DNA of 64,000 nt from UBA6136 sp964386975 (GCA_964386975.1 CAYLUS010000004.1:1-64000), one strand, 5' to 3'; positions 7,961-18,198 are shown, counted from the stretch's first letter. The notes: generated by a model from the letters alone, not told the origin. Program-made: numbers and translations.

Positions 7961-9304
7961 CTAGAGGCTGAAGCCGCGATTGCCGATCAGTTCCCGATAA
8001 AACCGGGCGCTGTCCTTGAGGGTCCTTTCCAGAGTTTTGTAGTCAACGTAGATCAGGCCAAAGCGCTTGCCATAGCCGAATGCCCACTCAAAGTTGTCGA
8101 ACAAGGACCAAGCAAAATAACCCTTGAGGTTGACGCCATCATCCATCGCTTCCCGGATCGCCAGCAAGTGGCTCTTGAAGTAGGCGATCCGGCGGGGGTC
8201 ATGCACTCGCCCGTTGACGGGCGCAGGATCGGATAAGGCCGCGCCATTTTCGGTGACATAGAGTGGCAGATCGCCATACCGCTGCTTGACCCACAACAAG
8301 CAGCGCTTGATGCCCTGCGGGTAGACTTCCCAATCCATGTCGGTGTGCTCGGCCTGACTCTGGCGCAGACGCTGGCTGCCAAAGGGCAGGTTCGTCGGGT
8401 CGGCAGTCACCACCTGGCGGCTGTAATAGTTGATACCCAGAAAATCCATGGGCGTTTGAATGATGCGATCGTCATCGGCCGGAAAGCGCACATCCGCCCA
8501 TCCCGCCAGAGCGGCCAGGGCCGGTGGCTCGCCCAAGCCAAACAGGGGGTCGAGAAATTGCCGGTTCATCCAGGCATCCATGCGTTGCGTTGCATCAAGG
8601 TCGTGAGGATCTTGGGAGGCTGGATCCTTAGGCTCCAGGTTGACGACGAGGCCGATTTCGCCGCTGCCGTCGGCGCGAAAAGCCTGAACGGCAAGGCCAT
8701 GGCCAAGCAGCAGATGGTGGGAGGCGAGATGGGCCTTGGCCAGATCCTGAAGTCCCGGCGGGTGGCTACCGGCCACATATCCCTCATGCACCATGACCCA
8801 AGGCTCATTGTGGGTGGTCCAGTGCCGCACTCTGGGTCCAAAGGCCTTGAACATAAGGTGTGCGTAATCAGCAAACCAGTACGCGCAATCGCGGTTCGAC
8901 CAACCGCCCAGTTCATCCAGTGCCTGCGGCAGGTCCCAGTGGTGCAGGGTGAGGTAGGGCGCAATCCCGGCCCGCTCGAGGGCGTCCAGAAGCCGGTGGT
9001 AAAAGTCGACGCCTTTGGGGTTCATCTTGCCCCGCCCCTCGGGCAGAATGCGGCTCCAGGCCACGCTGAAGCGATAAGCGTCAAGACCGATTGTCTGCAT
9101 CAGTTCAACATCGCCTTCCATGCGCCGGTAATGGTCGCAGGCGATGTCGCCGGTGTCGCCGTTGGCGACTTTCCCTGGGATTCTCGTAAACCGATGCCAG
9201 TTTGAAACGCCGGCACCCTCCTCCAGAGGAGCGCCCTCGATCTGGTAGGCAGAGGTTGCAGCGCCAAACACGAAATCGTCTGGAAAAGTAGCGGTGGTGG
9301 TCAT
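7961..9304 (-). CDS. bglB: beta-glucosidase, glycoside hydrolase family 1
   Basis: The 447-residue protein is a cytoplasmic retaining beta-glucosidase/6-phospho-beta-glycosidase-type enzyme; it has no signal peptide. The GH1 N-terminal signature FVFGAATSAYQIEGA lies at 11-25. The acid/base Glu167 sits in THNEPW and the nucleophile Glu352 in YVTENGA, with WSLFDNFEWAFGY at 399-411 lining the sugar site. Length and motif order are full and normal. It stands alone, convergent with hsp20 and divergent from the SLT lipoprotein, with no sugar transporter beside it. The exact substrate (cellobiose, other beta-glucosides) cannot be read from sequence. Confidence 0.93.
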   Translation of the reverse strand: MTTTATFPDDFVFGAATSAYQIEGAPLEEGAGVSNWHRFTRIPGKVANGDTGDIACDHYRRMEGDVELMQTIGLDAYRFSVAWSRILPEGRGKMNPKGVDFYHRLLDALERAGIAPYLTLHHWDLPQALDELGGWSNRDCAYWFADYAHLMFKAFGPRVRHWTTHNEPWVMVHEGYVAGSHPPGLQDLAKAHLASHHLLLGHGLAVQAFRADGSGEIGLVVNLEPKDPASQDPHDLDATQRMDAWMNRQFLDPLFGLGEPPALAALAGWADVRFPADDDRIIQTPMDFLGINYYSRQVVTADPTNLPFGSQRLRQSQAEHTDMDWEVYPQGIKRCLLWVKQRYGDLPLYVTENGAALSDPAPVNGRVHDPRRIAYFKSHLLAIREAMDDGVNLKGYFAWSLFDNFEWAFGYGKRFGLIYVDYKTLERTLKDSARFYRELIGNRGFSL

Positions 9305-9447
9305 GGTCGGCGTGTGTATGAAATAAAGTCAGTAGGTCATTTTCGGATAAGGATACCTTTCAGCTGAGTCCCTCGGGCCGCTTGAATGCTATTCTTGCAT
9401 GGGCTTGAGTGAAGCCAGAGTTCTACGTGTTTTGTGCAAGAGGTCGC

Positions 9448-10068
9448 ATGCGAATCACTCCATGGCGCCGGGCGTTGCGGGTCATCGGGCTCGTCCTGCT
9501 GCTGGATGGCTGTGCCACGGCGCCGCCGAGCACCACCAAAAATCTGTGCCAGATCTTCGACGAAAAAAGTGACTGGTATGAGGCCACGCTTCAAACCCAG
9601 AAAAAATGGGGGGTGCCGATCGCGGTCCAGATGGCCATTTTGAGACATGAATCGGCGTTTGTGGCCGATGCAAGGCCGCCGCGAGAGTGGTTCTTGGGAT
9701 TCATTCCGCTCGGACGGCCCTCAACCGCCTATGGCTACTCCCAGGCGCTCGATGGGACGTGGGAGCAATACCAACAGCGCGCCGATCAGGACGGGGCCGA
9801 CCGCGATGAATTCGAGGACGCGGTCGACTTTGTCGGCTGGTATACCCGCCAGTCCAGCCGGGAGCTTGGAATTTCTGGCACGGATGCCTATCGCCAGTAC
9901 CTCGCCTATCACGAGGGACAGGGAGGATTTCGCAAAGGGACCTACCGCCAGAAGCCTTGGCTGATGGGCGTTGCAAAACAGGTGGCGAATACCGCCAAAC
10001 AATATGACCGACAACTGAACGGCTGCAGGCCCGAGGCGTTCGAGTTCGAAGCCTTGGAGACCGATTGA
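9448..10068 (+). CDS. lytic transglycosylase-like lipoprotein (SLT domain)
   Basis: The protein has 206 residues. The ATG at 9448, with AAGAGG just upstream, gives a short basic N-terminus, a hydrophobic stretch and a lipobox ending at LDGCAT. The body has the SLT-fold elements VPIAVQMAILRHESAF, where Glu in HES would be the catalytic acid. It continues with AYGYSQALDGTW and YLAYHEGQGGF, the equivalents of the transglycosylase Gly-Tyr and AYNAG motifs. Known family members cleave peptidoglycan with 1,6-anhydro product formation. Its stop overlaps the rlmKL start by one base (TGATG), so the two genes are translationally coupled. Confidence 0.8.
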   Translation: MRITPWRRALRVIGLVLLLDGCATAPPSTTKNLCQIFDEKSDWYEATLQTQKKWGVPIAVQMAILRHESAFVADARPPREWFLGFIPLGRPSTAYGYSQALDGTWEQYQQRADQDGADRDEFEDAVDFVGWYTRQSSRELGISGTDAYRQYLAYHEGQGGFRKGTYRQKPWLMGVAKQVANTAKQYDRQLNGCRPEAFEFEALETD

Positions 10069-12299
10069 TGATCCAGACCGTAACCCAGGATGTGATGCGC
10101 CGCGCTTTTTTTGCCACCGTGCCCCTGGGTATGGAGGGGCTCCTCGCGAGCGAGCTCAGGGACCTCGGGATTGATGATGTGCTGGAAAAGAAAGCCGGCG
10201 TTGCGTTCACAGGGGACCTTTCCGATGCCTACAAGGCCTGCCTCTGGTCGCGCCTTGCCAACCGGGTGCTGATGCCCCTGCACCAGTTTCCCTCCGCCAC
10301 CGTCGATCAGCTCTACGCCGGTGTCCGGGCCGTGGACTGGCCGTCTCACCTCGAGGTGGGTGCTGCGCTGGCCGTGGATTTCTCTTCCAGTCGCTCGGCG
10401 ATCCAGCACACCCTGTTCGGTGCCCAGAAGGTCAAGGATGCGGTGGTGGATGAGTTCAGGGCCCAAGGTCTGGAGCGGCCGGCGGTGGATCGCCTGAACC
10501 CCGATCTTCGCATCAACGTCTACCTGGATCGGGATCTGGCCACTGTCAGCCTTGATCTCTCGGGCGATAGCCTGCACCGCCGGGGGTATCGGACCGAGGG
10601 TGGCAAGGCACCGCTGAAGGAGAACCTGGCGGCTGCCCTGTTGATCCGAGCCGGTTGGCCCGGCGTTTTCCGGGAGGGGGGCGGTTTGGTCGATCCGATG
10701 TGCGGCTCCGGTACGCTGCCGATCGAAGCAGCCCTGATGGCGGCGGATCGGGCCCCGGGATTGAACCGCTCCTGGTACGGTTTCATGGGCTGGCGGGGGC
10801 ATCAGGCGGAACTCTGGTTCAACCTGTTGGACGAGGCCCGCGCGCGCTTCCAAAAAGGGTTCGAGGCAATGCCGCCGATGGCGGGCTTCGACCAGGATGG
10901 CAAGGCCATCCAGATTGCCAAAGCCAATCTGGAGCGGGCCGGACTGCATGGTGCGGTGCTTTTTGAGCGGTGTTCGATTGAACGGGCGGCGCCCCAATGC
11001 AAGACGGGCCTTGTGATTGCCAATCCACCTTATGGTGAGCGCTTGGGAGAGGAGGGCAGTCTCGAACCGCTTTACCGTGCGCTCGGGGAAACCTTGAGGA
11101 CCCGCTTCAAGGGATTCAAAGCCACCCTTTTTACCGGCAATCCGGAGCTTTCATTCAAGCTCGGTATTCGCGCCTTGAAAAGTTACAGCCTTCATAATGG
11201 GCGCATTCCCTGCAAGTTGTTTAATTTCGAGATTGAGGACGCCCGCTTTTTTGCCCCGCATGAGGGTGGTCCCCTGTCCGAGGAGGAGCGCGAGCAACGC
11301 AGTCTGATGCGCAAGGTCAGGGCCGTGGACCTCGAGGCGGGAGGTGCCCAGATGCTGGCCAACCGGCTGCGCAAGAACCTCAAAAACCTCGGGCGTTGGG
11401 CTCGACAGGAGGCGGTTTCGTGTTACCGCATTTACGATGCGGATCTGCCTGAATACGCCATTGCCGTGGATCTCTATGAGGGCGAGGGTCGTTGGGTCCA
11501 TGTTCAGGAATATGAGGCCCCCTCTACCATCGACCCCAAGAAGGCCGAGGCGCGGCTGATCGAGGCGCTGGCGGCCATTCCAGTAGTTCTGGAACTGCCT
11601 CAGGAAGCCCTCTATCTGAAAGTGCGACGCCGACAGAAGGGCCTGGCGCAGTATGAAAAACAATCGGAGAAAGGTCAGTTTCAGCTGGTTCGGGAGGGCG
11701 ACCTCAAATTCAGAGTGAATTTCGAGGACTATCTCGACACGGGCCTGTTCCTCGATCACCGCATGATCCGCGATCGTATTCGCGCCATGGCCAAAGGCAC
11801 CCGGTTTCTCAATCTCTTCGCCTACACCGGCTCTGCTACCGTCTATGCAGCGGCGGGTCGGGCCAATTCCACGACCACGGTTGACCTCTCAAGGACTTAC
11901 CTTGAGTGGGCCGAGAAGAATCTGGCGGTCAACGGGTTTTTAGGCGAACGGCATCGATTGATTCAAGCCGACTGCCTGGAGTGGCTGACGGCGGCCGTCG
12001 CCGAGGGTCAACAGTTCGACCTGATTTTCATGGACCCGCCCACCTTTTCAACGTCCAAACGGATGCGCTCGACCCTCGATATCCAGCGCGATCATGTTCA
12101 CTTGATCCGTGATGCCATGGCCCTGCTCAGTCCAGCAGGTACCCTGATCTTTTCGACCAATCTCCGCAAGTTCAAGCTGGATCAGGGCGCCCTTGAAGGT
12201 CTCTGGATCAAGGACATCAGCCGGGACACCCTGCCACGTGACTTCGAGCGTAACCCGAGGATTCATGTGGCCTTCGACATTCGCAAGGGACCACCATGA
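10068..12299 (+). CDS. rlmL: bifunctional 23S rRNA m2G2445/m7G2069 methyltransferase RlmKL
   Basis: The 743-residue protein has an N-terminal THUMP RNA-binding domain (~residues 5-160). The RlmL methyltransferase half carries DPMCGSGTLPIEAAL and the catalytic NPPYGERLG. The C-terminal RlmK half carries FLNLFAYTGSATVYAA and MDPPTFSTSKRM. The order and total length match the fused gammaproteobacterial enzyme, which modifies two guanines of domain V during 50S assembly. The ATG at 10068 is preferred over the TTG one codon upstream. The downstream acylphosphatase gene overlaps by 4 nt (ATGA). Confidence 0.97.
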   Translation: MIQTVTQDVMRRAFFATVPLGMEGLLASELRDLGIDDVLEKKAGVAFTGDLSDAYKACLWSRLANRVLMPLHQFPSATVDQLYAGVRAVDWPSHLEVGAALAVDFSSSRSAIQHTLFGAQKVKDAVVDEFRAQGLERPAVDRLNPDLRINVYLDRDLATVSLDLSGDSLHRRGYRTEGGKAPLKENLAAALLIRAGWPGVFREGGGLVDPMCGSGTLPIEAALMAADRAPGLNRSWYGFMGWRGHQAELWFNLLDEARARFQKGFEAMPPMAGFDQDGKAIQIAKANLERAGLHGAVLFERCSIERAAPQCKTGLVIANPPYGERLGEEGSLEPLYRALGETLRTRFKGFKATLFTGNPELSFKLGIRALKSYSLHNGRIPCKLFNFEIEDARFFAPHEGGPLSEEEREQRSLMRKVRAVDLEAGGAQMLANRLRKNLKNLGRWARQEAVSCYRIYDADLPEYAIAVDLYEGEGRWVHVQEYEAPSTIDPKKAEARLIEALAAIPVVLELPQEALYLKVRRRQKGLAQYEKQSEKGQFQLVREGDLKFRVNFEDYLDTGLFLDHRMIRDRIRAMAKGTRFLNLFAYTGSATVYAAAGRANSTTTVDLSRTYLEWAEKNLAVNGFLGERHRLIQADCLEWLTAAVAEGQQFDLIFMDPPTFSTSKRMRSTLDIQRDHVHLIRDAMALLSPAGTLIFSTNLRKFKLDQGALEGLWIKDISRDTLPRDFERNPRIHVAFDIRKGPP

Positions 12300-12583
12300 G
12301 TCAGCGAAGACGGGTTCATCTCTTGATCTCGGGCCGGGTGCAAGGGGTTTTCTTCAGGGTGCGGTGTCAGGCGCAAGCCGAAGGCCTGGCGCTCTCTGGC
12401 TGGGTCAGAAACCTCAGCGATGGCCGGGTTGAAGTGTGGGCCGAGGGCCCTCTTGAGGCGATTGAGGCGTTTATCGCCTGGTGTCGTCAGGGGCCGGCAG
12501 GCGGGCGTGTGGATGAGGTCCTTTTGCGTGATGAGCCGCCCACCGGTGATCGCGTCGGTTTCAGGATCGAACGGGATGGCTGA
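12296..12583 (+). CDS. acyP: acylphosphatase
   Basis: The 95-residue small cytoplasmic enzyme hydrolyses acyl phosphates. The signature GRVQGVFFRVRCQAQAE (residues 14-30) carries the phosphate-binding loop and catalytic Arg, and GWVRNLSDGRVEVWAEG carries the catalytic Asn. The gene starts in the rlmKL stop (ATGA) and its end overlaps the bioA start by 8 nt, so all three are read as one unit. Confidence 0.95.
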   Translation: MSQRRRVHLLISGRVQGVFFRVRCQAQAEGLALSGWVRNLSDGRVEVWAEGPLEAIEAFIAWCRQGPAGGRVDEVLLRDEPPTGDRVGFRIERDG

Positions 12584-13937
12584 AGACGTCAATGCCCACT
12601 GGGCCGAGCGCGACCTCAAGGTCCTCTGGCATCCCTGTACGCAGATGAAGGACCATGCCCTCTGGCCGCCCATTCCGATCCGCTCGGGGAAGGGCGTTTG
12701 GCTCGAAGACTATGAGGGCAAGCGTTATATCGATGCCATCAGCTCCTGGTGGGTCAACCTGTTCGGTCATTCTCACCCGGTCATCAACCAGGCGCTCAAG
12801 GATCAGGTGGATGCACTTGAGCATGTGCTGCTTGCCGGCTTCACCCACGCACCGGCCATCGAGCTCGCTGAGGCGCTGGTGCGCGTCAGCCCTGAGGGAT
12901 TGAATCACTGTTTCTATTCGGACAACGGCTCCTCGGCGGTCGAGGTGGCTCTCAAGATGAGCTACCACGCCTGGTGCAATCAGGGGCGGCCCCAAAAGAC
13001 GGGGTTCATTACCCTTGAGAACAGCTATCACGGCGAGACCCTTGGCGCCCTGGCCGTGGGTGATGTGGCGCTCTATCGGGAGACCTATGGCCCCCTCCTG
13101 ATGAAATGCCTTCGGGCTGAAAGTCCAGCCCATTTTCCCCGAGCGCCCGGGGTGACGGCAGAGGCCCATGCGCGCGAAGCCTTCAAGGCGATGGAGGCCT
13201 TGCTGGAGCGGCATGGCGAGACCACCGCGGCCGTCATCGTCGAGCCTCTGGTCCAGTGCGCGGGTGGCATGCGCATGTATCACCCGGTTTACCTTTCCCT
13301 TTTGAAGGCGGCGTGTGAGCGCTATCAGGTACACTTGATAGCCGATGAAATCGCGGTGGGCTTTGGTCGGACCGGGACGCTTTTCGCCTCGGAACAGGCG
13401 AACATCACCCCGGATTTTCTCTGTCTGTCCAAGGGGCTGACCGGGGGCTACATGCCCCTGGCGGCGACCCTGACCACCCGGCCGATTTACGATGCCTTCT
13501 TTGATGACTACGGGAGCGCAAAAGCCTTCCTCCATTCCCACAGCTACACCGGCAATGCGCTGGCATGCCGGGTGGGTCTTGCCAGTCTTGGCCTGTTTGA
13601 TCAGAGCCCGGTGCTTCTTGAAAATCAGGCCAAGGCCGCCTTGATGGCAGAGGCGGTGGCGCCCCTTGAAGGCCATCCCCATGTGGCGGATATCCGCCAG
13701 CAGGGCATGATCCTCGCCATCGAATTGTTCAAGAATCCCAAGACCTTGGAGCCCTTCGCACCGGCGCTTCGGATCGGTCACCGCGTTTACCGGGAGGCCC
13801 TTGCCCGTGGGGTCATCCTAAGGCCTCTGGGCAATGTCATTTATTTCATGCCGCCCTATGTCATCACGCCCGAGGAAATTGAGCAGATGGGAAGGGCGCT
13901 GATTGCGGGTGTTCATCAAGCCACCCAGGATCCTTGA
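12576..13937 (+). CDS. bioA: adenosylmethionine-8-amino-7-oxononanoate aminotransferase
   Basis: The 453-residue PLP enzyme transfers an amino group from S-adenosylmethionine to KAPA to make DAPA in biotin synthesis. Features seen: HPCTQMKDH near the N-terminus, SSWWVNLFGHSHP, the PLP-phosphate segment DNGSSAVEVALKM, the cofactor Asp in IADEIAVGFGRTG, and Lys286 in LSKGLTGGYMPL as the Schiff-base lysine. The ATG at 12576 overlaps the end of acyP and gives the family-typical N-terminus; an earlier in-frame ATG at 12420 would only read through the acyP region. No other bio genes are in the window. Confidence 0.96.
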   Translation: MAEDVNAHWAERDLKVLWHPCTQMKDHALWPPIPIRSGKGVWLEDYEGKRYIDAISSWWVNLFGHSHPVINQALKDQVDALEHVLLAGFTHAPAIELAEALVRVSPEGLNHCFYSDNGSSAVEVALKMSYHAWCNQGRPQKTGFITLENSYHGETLGALAVGDVALYRETYGPLLMKCLRAESPAHFPRAPGVTAEAHAREAFKAMEALLERHGETTAAVIVEPLVQCAGGMRMYHPVYLSLLKAACERYQVHLIADEIAVGFGRTGTLFASEQANITPDFLCLSKGLTGGYMPLAATLTTRPIYDAFFDDYGSAKAFLHSHSYTGNALACRVGLASLGLFDQSPVLLENQAKAALMAEAVAPLEGHPHVADIRQQGMILAIELFKNPKTLEPFAPALRIGHRVYREALARGVILRPLGNVIYFMPPYVITPEEIEQMGRALIAGVHQATQDP

Positions 13938-13956
13938 TTAACCGCTTTCGGAATCT

Positions 13957-16900
13957 ATGGCGTCAACCCCTGATCTCAGCCCGGAACACCGTTTTCAGAG
14001 TTACCTTGAGCTGGATTCAAGGCATCAGGAACTCATTGAAATTCTGGCCACTAACGTGGCCGGCCTCAATGCGGGAAGGTTGAGGCAGGTTCAGTCGGTT
14101 CCTGCTTCCAGACAGCCCGACTTCAAGGGACTCTTGAAGAAAGGGTTGCTGCTTGGCTTCCAGAAGCATGGCGATGGGATGGTCTATGAGTGCCATCCCG
14201 AACTGATCAATCCGATCATGCGCCGCCTCTCCAAAAATTCCGTGCAGTTGGAAAAAAGAATTTTTCAGGCCCGAACGGCCTGGCCCCTCGAGGCCCCATG
14301 GACGGGTGCCGCCGGCGCGTCTCCTGAGGAGCACGATTTCGTCTCGGCAAGGCAGCTGAGTCGCGAGGTTCGAATAGGGCTTTATCGGGGTGATTTTCAG
14401 GCGGTAGACCATTGCTACGCGCGATATGAAGCGAAAAAAGGAGGCTACTGGGGCAGCGACTGGCACGACTTCAGGACGCTTCCAAGTGAGGTGTTTCATG
14501 CGGTTATCAATCCATTGGATCTGGACTGGATGGCCTCGCTTTCGCACACGATTCAGCGTCGAGTGCTCAGCATGGTTGTTCAACACCTCCTGATTCTTCA
14601 GCAATTTGGTTCCGGTGAGATCGAAAAGCTGATCGAGATGGGCCAACGTTGCGGTCATGTTCCTGAGGAGTTAGCCCTCAGCGCAGTGATGATCGGTTCA
14701 GAGGGCAGGGCGCTTGATTTGCTTCAACACTTTGATCAGGACCACCCCACGGTGCTGAGTGTTCGGGGTGTACTTGCACTTTTGCATAATGCGGAAGATT
14801 TTGGCATCTCCTGGTTTGAAAAATCCCTGTCGGCTCATCAAAAAAAGGTCTCAGACAAGAAGGGTTACCCTCCGGGAGTTCTGGGTCTTTGGCATATTTT
14901 GGCCTTGTTGCTTCGAAATCAGCCTCAGGATCTTCAGCGCGCGGAGACGCTTCTGCCCGCCCAACTGCGCCAGGCGCCTGCCTTTGAGGTGTTGTCAAAA
15001 ACCCATGGCATGATCCGCGGCCTTGAAGATCCCCTCGTGTTTCAGGGGTGGCTACTCTTTTATTTTCCACGGCCAGATCAAATCTTCTGGGGCTCCCTGT
15101 TGGGCTTGATCGTATTGGCCCGACAGGATGTCAATGCCATTTTCCCCATGAGCTTCCGGGATCGACTGAGGTGCTGGCGGGAGCTCTTTGATTCTTGGGG
15201 TCAATCCTGGGCGGTAGCGGAAACGATCGCTTTTGAAATGCGCCTCTCGCAGCCCGTTTCCAAGCAAGACAAAGAGAAACTCGAGGCGTTTCGTCGATCT
15301 ACAGGCTGGACCTTGTTGAGCGACCACACCCAGATTGAAGAGCCATGGCAAAAAGCCTTGAAACATCTGAGGGCTCCTGATCCGTCGCTACCCTGGCTGG
15401 AGGCGGGTCTTCAGGATGCCCCGGGTCGGTTGGCATGGGTTTTGGGTTTGGAAGTGAATGGACGAGGCTATCGGGTGGAGGCCCGGGATCAACGCAAGGG
15501 CAACAGGGGATGGCAGAAGGGGATGCTCCTGCCCCTTAACTTGCTGTGCGACCCCCTCATGCAACCGGGCTATCTAACCGAACAGGATCGGCAGGTTATT
15601 GAGCACATCAGCTATGACCCGTTGATGGGCGGCTACTACCTCACGGAGAGCGGGCTTTTGTTGTTGTCCGGCCACCCTGCTATTTACTGGCAGAAAGACA
15701 ACCGGACCGAGCTGCATGTCGAGCTGCGCGTGAGCCTCCCTGAACTCCGGATTCAGCGGGTCAATGGCGATCGCTTTCGTTTGGAGATGTGGCCGCATTT
15801 GAATGACTATCAAGTCATTTATGTGGAGCTGCAGGCGGACGGGATCCTTCGCTGGGTTCCCCTCAAGCCGGAACATCTGAAATTGAGAAGGAGCATTGGT
15901 TCTGGGTTCGAGGCGCCTCTTGAAGTTTTGGATCAGGTCCTTGGAGCGATCCAGCCCTACTTCAACCGATTGCAGATTCACTCGGAGCTTGAAACCCTGC
16001 CCCTTGAGGGAGTTCCCCACCTTGAGGCCGATGCGATCCCGCATTTACGGCTGATTCCGACCGCCTTCGGTCTGAATTTCTGTTTGGGTGTTCGTCCTCT
16101 TGGAATGAGCGGGCCCTTTCTGCGATTGAGCTCCGGACCTCGCACCCTGACCGGCTTGGTCGAGGGAAAAATCAGACAGGTACTTCGGAATCCACAACGG
16201 GAATGGGACTGTGCCACCCGGTTGATCAACACCCGTCCTCAATTCAGGGTGCTTCACCAAGCGGTTCTTGAGGAGGGATGTGCCATTGAGGACTTTCCCA
16301 CCTGTCTTGAGGTTTTGCTGGAGCTCAGGCACTTGACCTCGGACATGGTGGTTTTGGAATGGCCCAAGGGCGAGACGCTTCAGGAGACACACAGCGCGTC
16401 TCAAAAAAACTTCAGGATGCAGGTTTTCAAGCAGAGAGATTGGTTTGCCATCAGCGGTGAATTGCGGCTCGACTCGGGCGACATCATCCAGATGCAGGTG
16501 CTTCTGGATCTGGTGAAACAACAGGATGGGCGTTTCATAAAGCTTGATGACGGTCGTCTATTGGCGTTGACCCGGGAATTCCGGGAACGGTTGGATGAGC
16601 TCAACATCTTGACCGAACCGCAGCTCAATGGTGAGCGAAGGCTGCATCCACTGGCACTTGTCCGGATCAGCTCGATGTCCCGGGAATTTGATCAGATTGA
16701 GCTGGATGATGGCGTGAAGCAGCGCATAGAGCGAATGGAGACCAGTCAGTGTCTTGACCCAAAGATCCCGCCTGGTCTCACCGTGCCCCTCCGTGATTAC
16801 CAGCGAGCGGGGTATGTCTGGCTCTCCCGCCTAGCCGAGTGGGGCGTCGGTGCGTGTTTGGCCGATGACATGGGCCTTGGCAAAACCATTCAGTCCATCG

Positions 16901-18180
16901 CCCTTGTTTTGGCTCGGGCCACGCGTGGACCCACGCTCATCATTGCCCCGACCTCCGTGGTCTCCAATTGGCATACAGAGCTAGAGCGGTTTGCGCCCGA
17001 TCTTCAGGTTGCAGCGCTCGGCGTTGATCGGAGCAAGCAGATCATGGGGCTTGGCCCTCATGATGTATTGGTTGTGAGTCATGGCCTTCTGCAGCAGGAG
17101 GCCGCCGCGGAGCTCCTCTCGGGGGTGAAGTTTTCAACCATCGTGGTGGATGAAGCCCAAGCCTTCAAAAACGCGGCAACGCGGCGATCTCGGGCCCTCA
17201 TGAGCCTCAGCGGTGAGTTTCGCCTGATTTTGACGGGTACACCGATTGAGAATCATTTGGGGGATCTGTGGGGCCTGTTTCGGTTCATTAATCCGGGGCT
17301 TTTGGGATCGCAGAAGGTGTTTTCCAAGCGTTTCATCGAACCACTGACGCTCGATCCCCAGAGTCCGGTTCGTCAGTATCTCAAGACGCTGATCCAGCCA
17401 TTTATCCTCCGAAGAACCAAGTCACAGGTTCTGACAGAGTTGCCGGCATGTACTGAGATCGAACTGAAGGTTCGCCTGGGCTCGAGTGAAGCTGCCTTTT
17501 ATGAGGCATTGCGCCTGCGGCTGGTTGCGCAATTGGAACGGTTGCGGCACAGCGGTGAGGATTATCGCTTCCATTTGTTATCGGCGTTGACTGAGCTGAG
17601 GCGCGCTTGCTGCAATCCTAACCTCGTTGCCCCCGAATTAAATCTTCCGAGTGCCAAGCTGGCGCTGCTGTCCGATACGCTGGATGAGCTCCTGGAAAAT
17701 CAACACAAAGTCTTAATTTTCAGTCAGTTCGTGGACCATCTGGCGCTGGTACGAGCCACTCTGAGCCAAAGGGGTATCTCCTATCAATATCTGGACGGTT
17801 CAACCCCTCAAAAGGCCAGAAAGCAGTCCATTGAGGCCTTTCAAGCCGGCAAGGGCGACGTCTTTCTGATCAGCCTGAAGGCAGGTGGCTCGGGAATTAA
17901 TCTGACCGCGGCGGATTATGTGATTCACCTTGATCCCTGGTGGAATCCGGCGGTTGAGGATCAGGCTTCATCCAGAGCCCATCGCATGGGCCAGCGGCAG
18001 CCCGTCACGGTCTATCGGCTGATTGTCGAGGGGACGATCGAGGAGCAGATTGTGAGGCTCCACCACGCTAAACGCGAGTTGGCCGAGAGTCTTTTGGAGG
18101 GGGGCGATCTGAGCGCCCGTATGGATGTGGATGACCTTCTGAGCCTCTTGAAGCAGGGCTGGGTCGGCCATCCGGAATGA
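13957..18180 (+). CDS. SNF2-family DEAD/DEAH-box ATPase (Swi2/Snf2, large)
   Basis: The 1407-residue protein has its SNF2 ATPase core in the last third: LRDYQRAGYVWL (Q-motif region, ~946), DDMGLGKT at ~970-977 (Walker A), VVDEAQAFKN at ~1062-1071 (Walker B), LTGTPIEN (motif III), KAGGSGINLTAADYVIHLDPWWNPA (motif V, about residue 1308) and SRAHRMGQ (motif VI, ~1338-1345). The first ~930 residues show no motif I can name. These proteins translocate on double-stranded DNA; bacterial roles are mostly unknown, RapA being one exception. It stands alone 19 nt after bioA. I see no phage-defence partner beside it. Confidence 0.9.
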   Translation: MASTPDLSPEHRFQSYLELDSRHQELIEILATNVAGLNAGRLRQVQSVPASRQPDFKGLLKKGLLLGFQKHGDGMVYECHPELINPIMRRLSKNSVQLEKRIFQARTAWPLEAPWTGAAGASPEEHDFVSARQLSREVRIGLYRGDFQAVDHCYARYEAKKGGYWGSDWHDFRTLPSEVFHAVINPLDLDWMASLSHTIQRRVLSMVVQHLLILQQFGSGEIEKLIEMGQRCGHVPEELALSAVMIGSEGRALDLLQHFDQDHPTVLSVRGVLALLHNAEDFGISWFEKSLSAHQKKVSDKKGYPPGVLGLWHILALLLRNQPQDLQRAETLLPAQLRQAPAFEVLSKTHGMIRGLEDPLVFQGWLLFYFPRPDQIFWGSLLGLIVLARQDVNAIFPMSFRDRLRCWRELFDSWGQSWAVAETIAFEMRLSQPVSKQDKEKLEAFRRSTGWTLLSDHTQIEEPWQKALKHLRAPDPSLPWLEAGLQDAPGRLAWVLGLEVNGRGYRVEARDQRKGNRGWQKGMLLPLNLLCDPLMQPGYLTEQDRQVIEHISYDPLMGGYYLTESGLLLLSGHPAIYWQKDNRTELHVELRVSLPELRIQRVNGDRFRLEMWPHLNDYQVIYVELQADGILRWVPLKPEHLKLRRSIGSGFEAPLEVLDQVLGAIQPYFNRLQIHSELETLPLEGVPHLEADAIPHLRLIPTAFGLNFCLGVRPLGMSGPFLRLSSGPRTLTGLVEGKIRQVLRNPQREWDCATRLINTRPQFRVLHQAVLEEGCAIEDFPTCLEVLLELRHLTSDMVVLEWPKGETLQETHSASQKNFRMQVFKQRDWFAISGELRLDSGDIIQMQVLLDLVKQQDGRFIKLDDGRLLALTREFRERLDELNILTEPQLNGERRLHPLALVRISSMSREFDQIELDDGVKQRIERMETSQCLDPKIPPGLTVPLRDYQRAGYVWLSRLAEWGVGACLADDMGLGKTIQSIALVLARATRGPTLIIAPTSVVSNWHTELERFAPDLQVAALGVDRSKQIMGLGPHDVLVVSHGLLQQEAAAELLSGVKFSTIVVDEAQAFKNAATRRSRALMSLSGEFRLILTGTPIENHLGDLWGLFRFINPGLLGSQKVFSKRFIEPLTLDPQSPVRQYLKTLIQPFILRRTKSQVLTELPACTEIELKVRLGSSEAAFYEALRLRLVAQLERLRHSGEDYRFHLLSALTELRRACCNPNLVAPELNLPSAKLALLSDTLDELLENQHKVLIFSQFVDHLALVRATLSQRGISYQYLDGSTPQKARKQSIEAFQAGKGDVFLISLKAGGSGINLTAADYVIHLDPWWNPAVEDQASSRAHRMGQRQPVTVYRLIVEGTIEEQIVRLHHAKRELAESLLEGGDLSARMDVDDLLSLLKQGWVGHPE

Positions 18181-18198
18181 GTTTTTTCGGCCAGGTGT

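Noticed and set aside
12561..13781. 406-codon minus-strand frame
   Set aside because: It lies opposite bioA, with no motif and no ribosome site.
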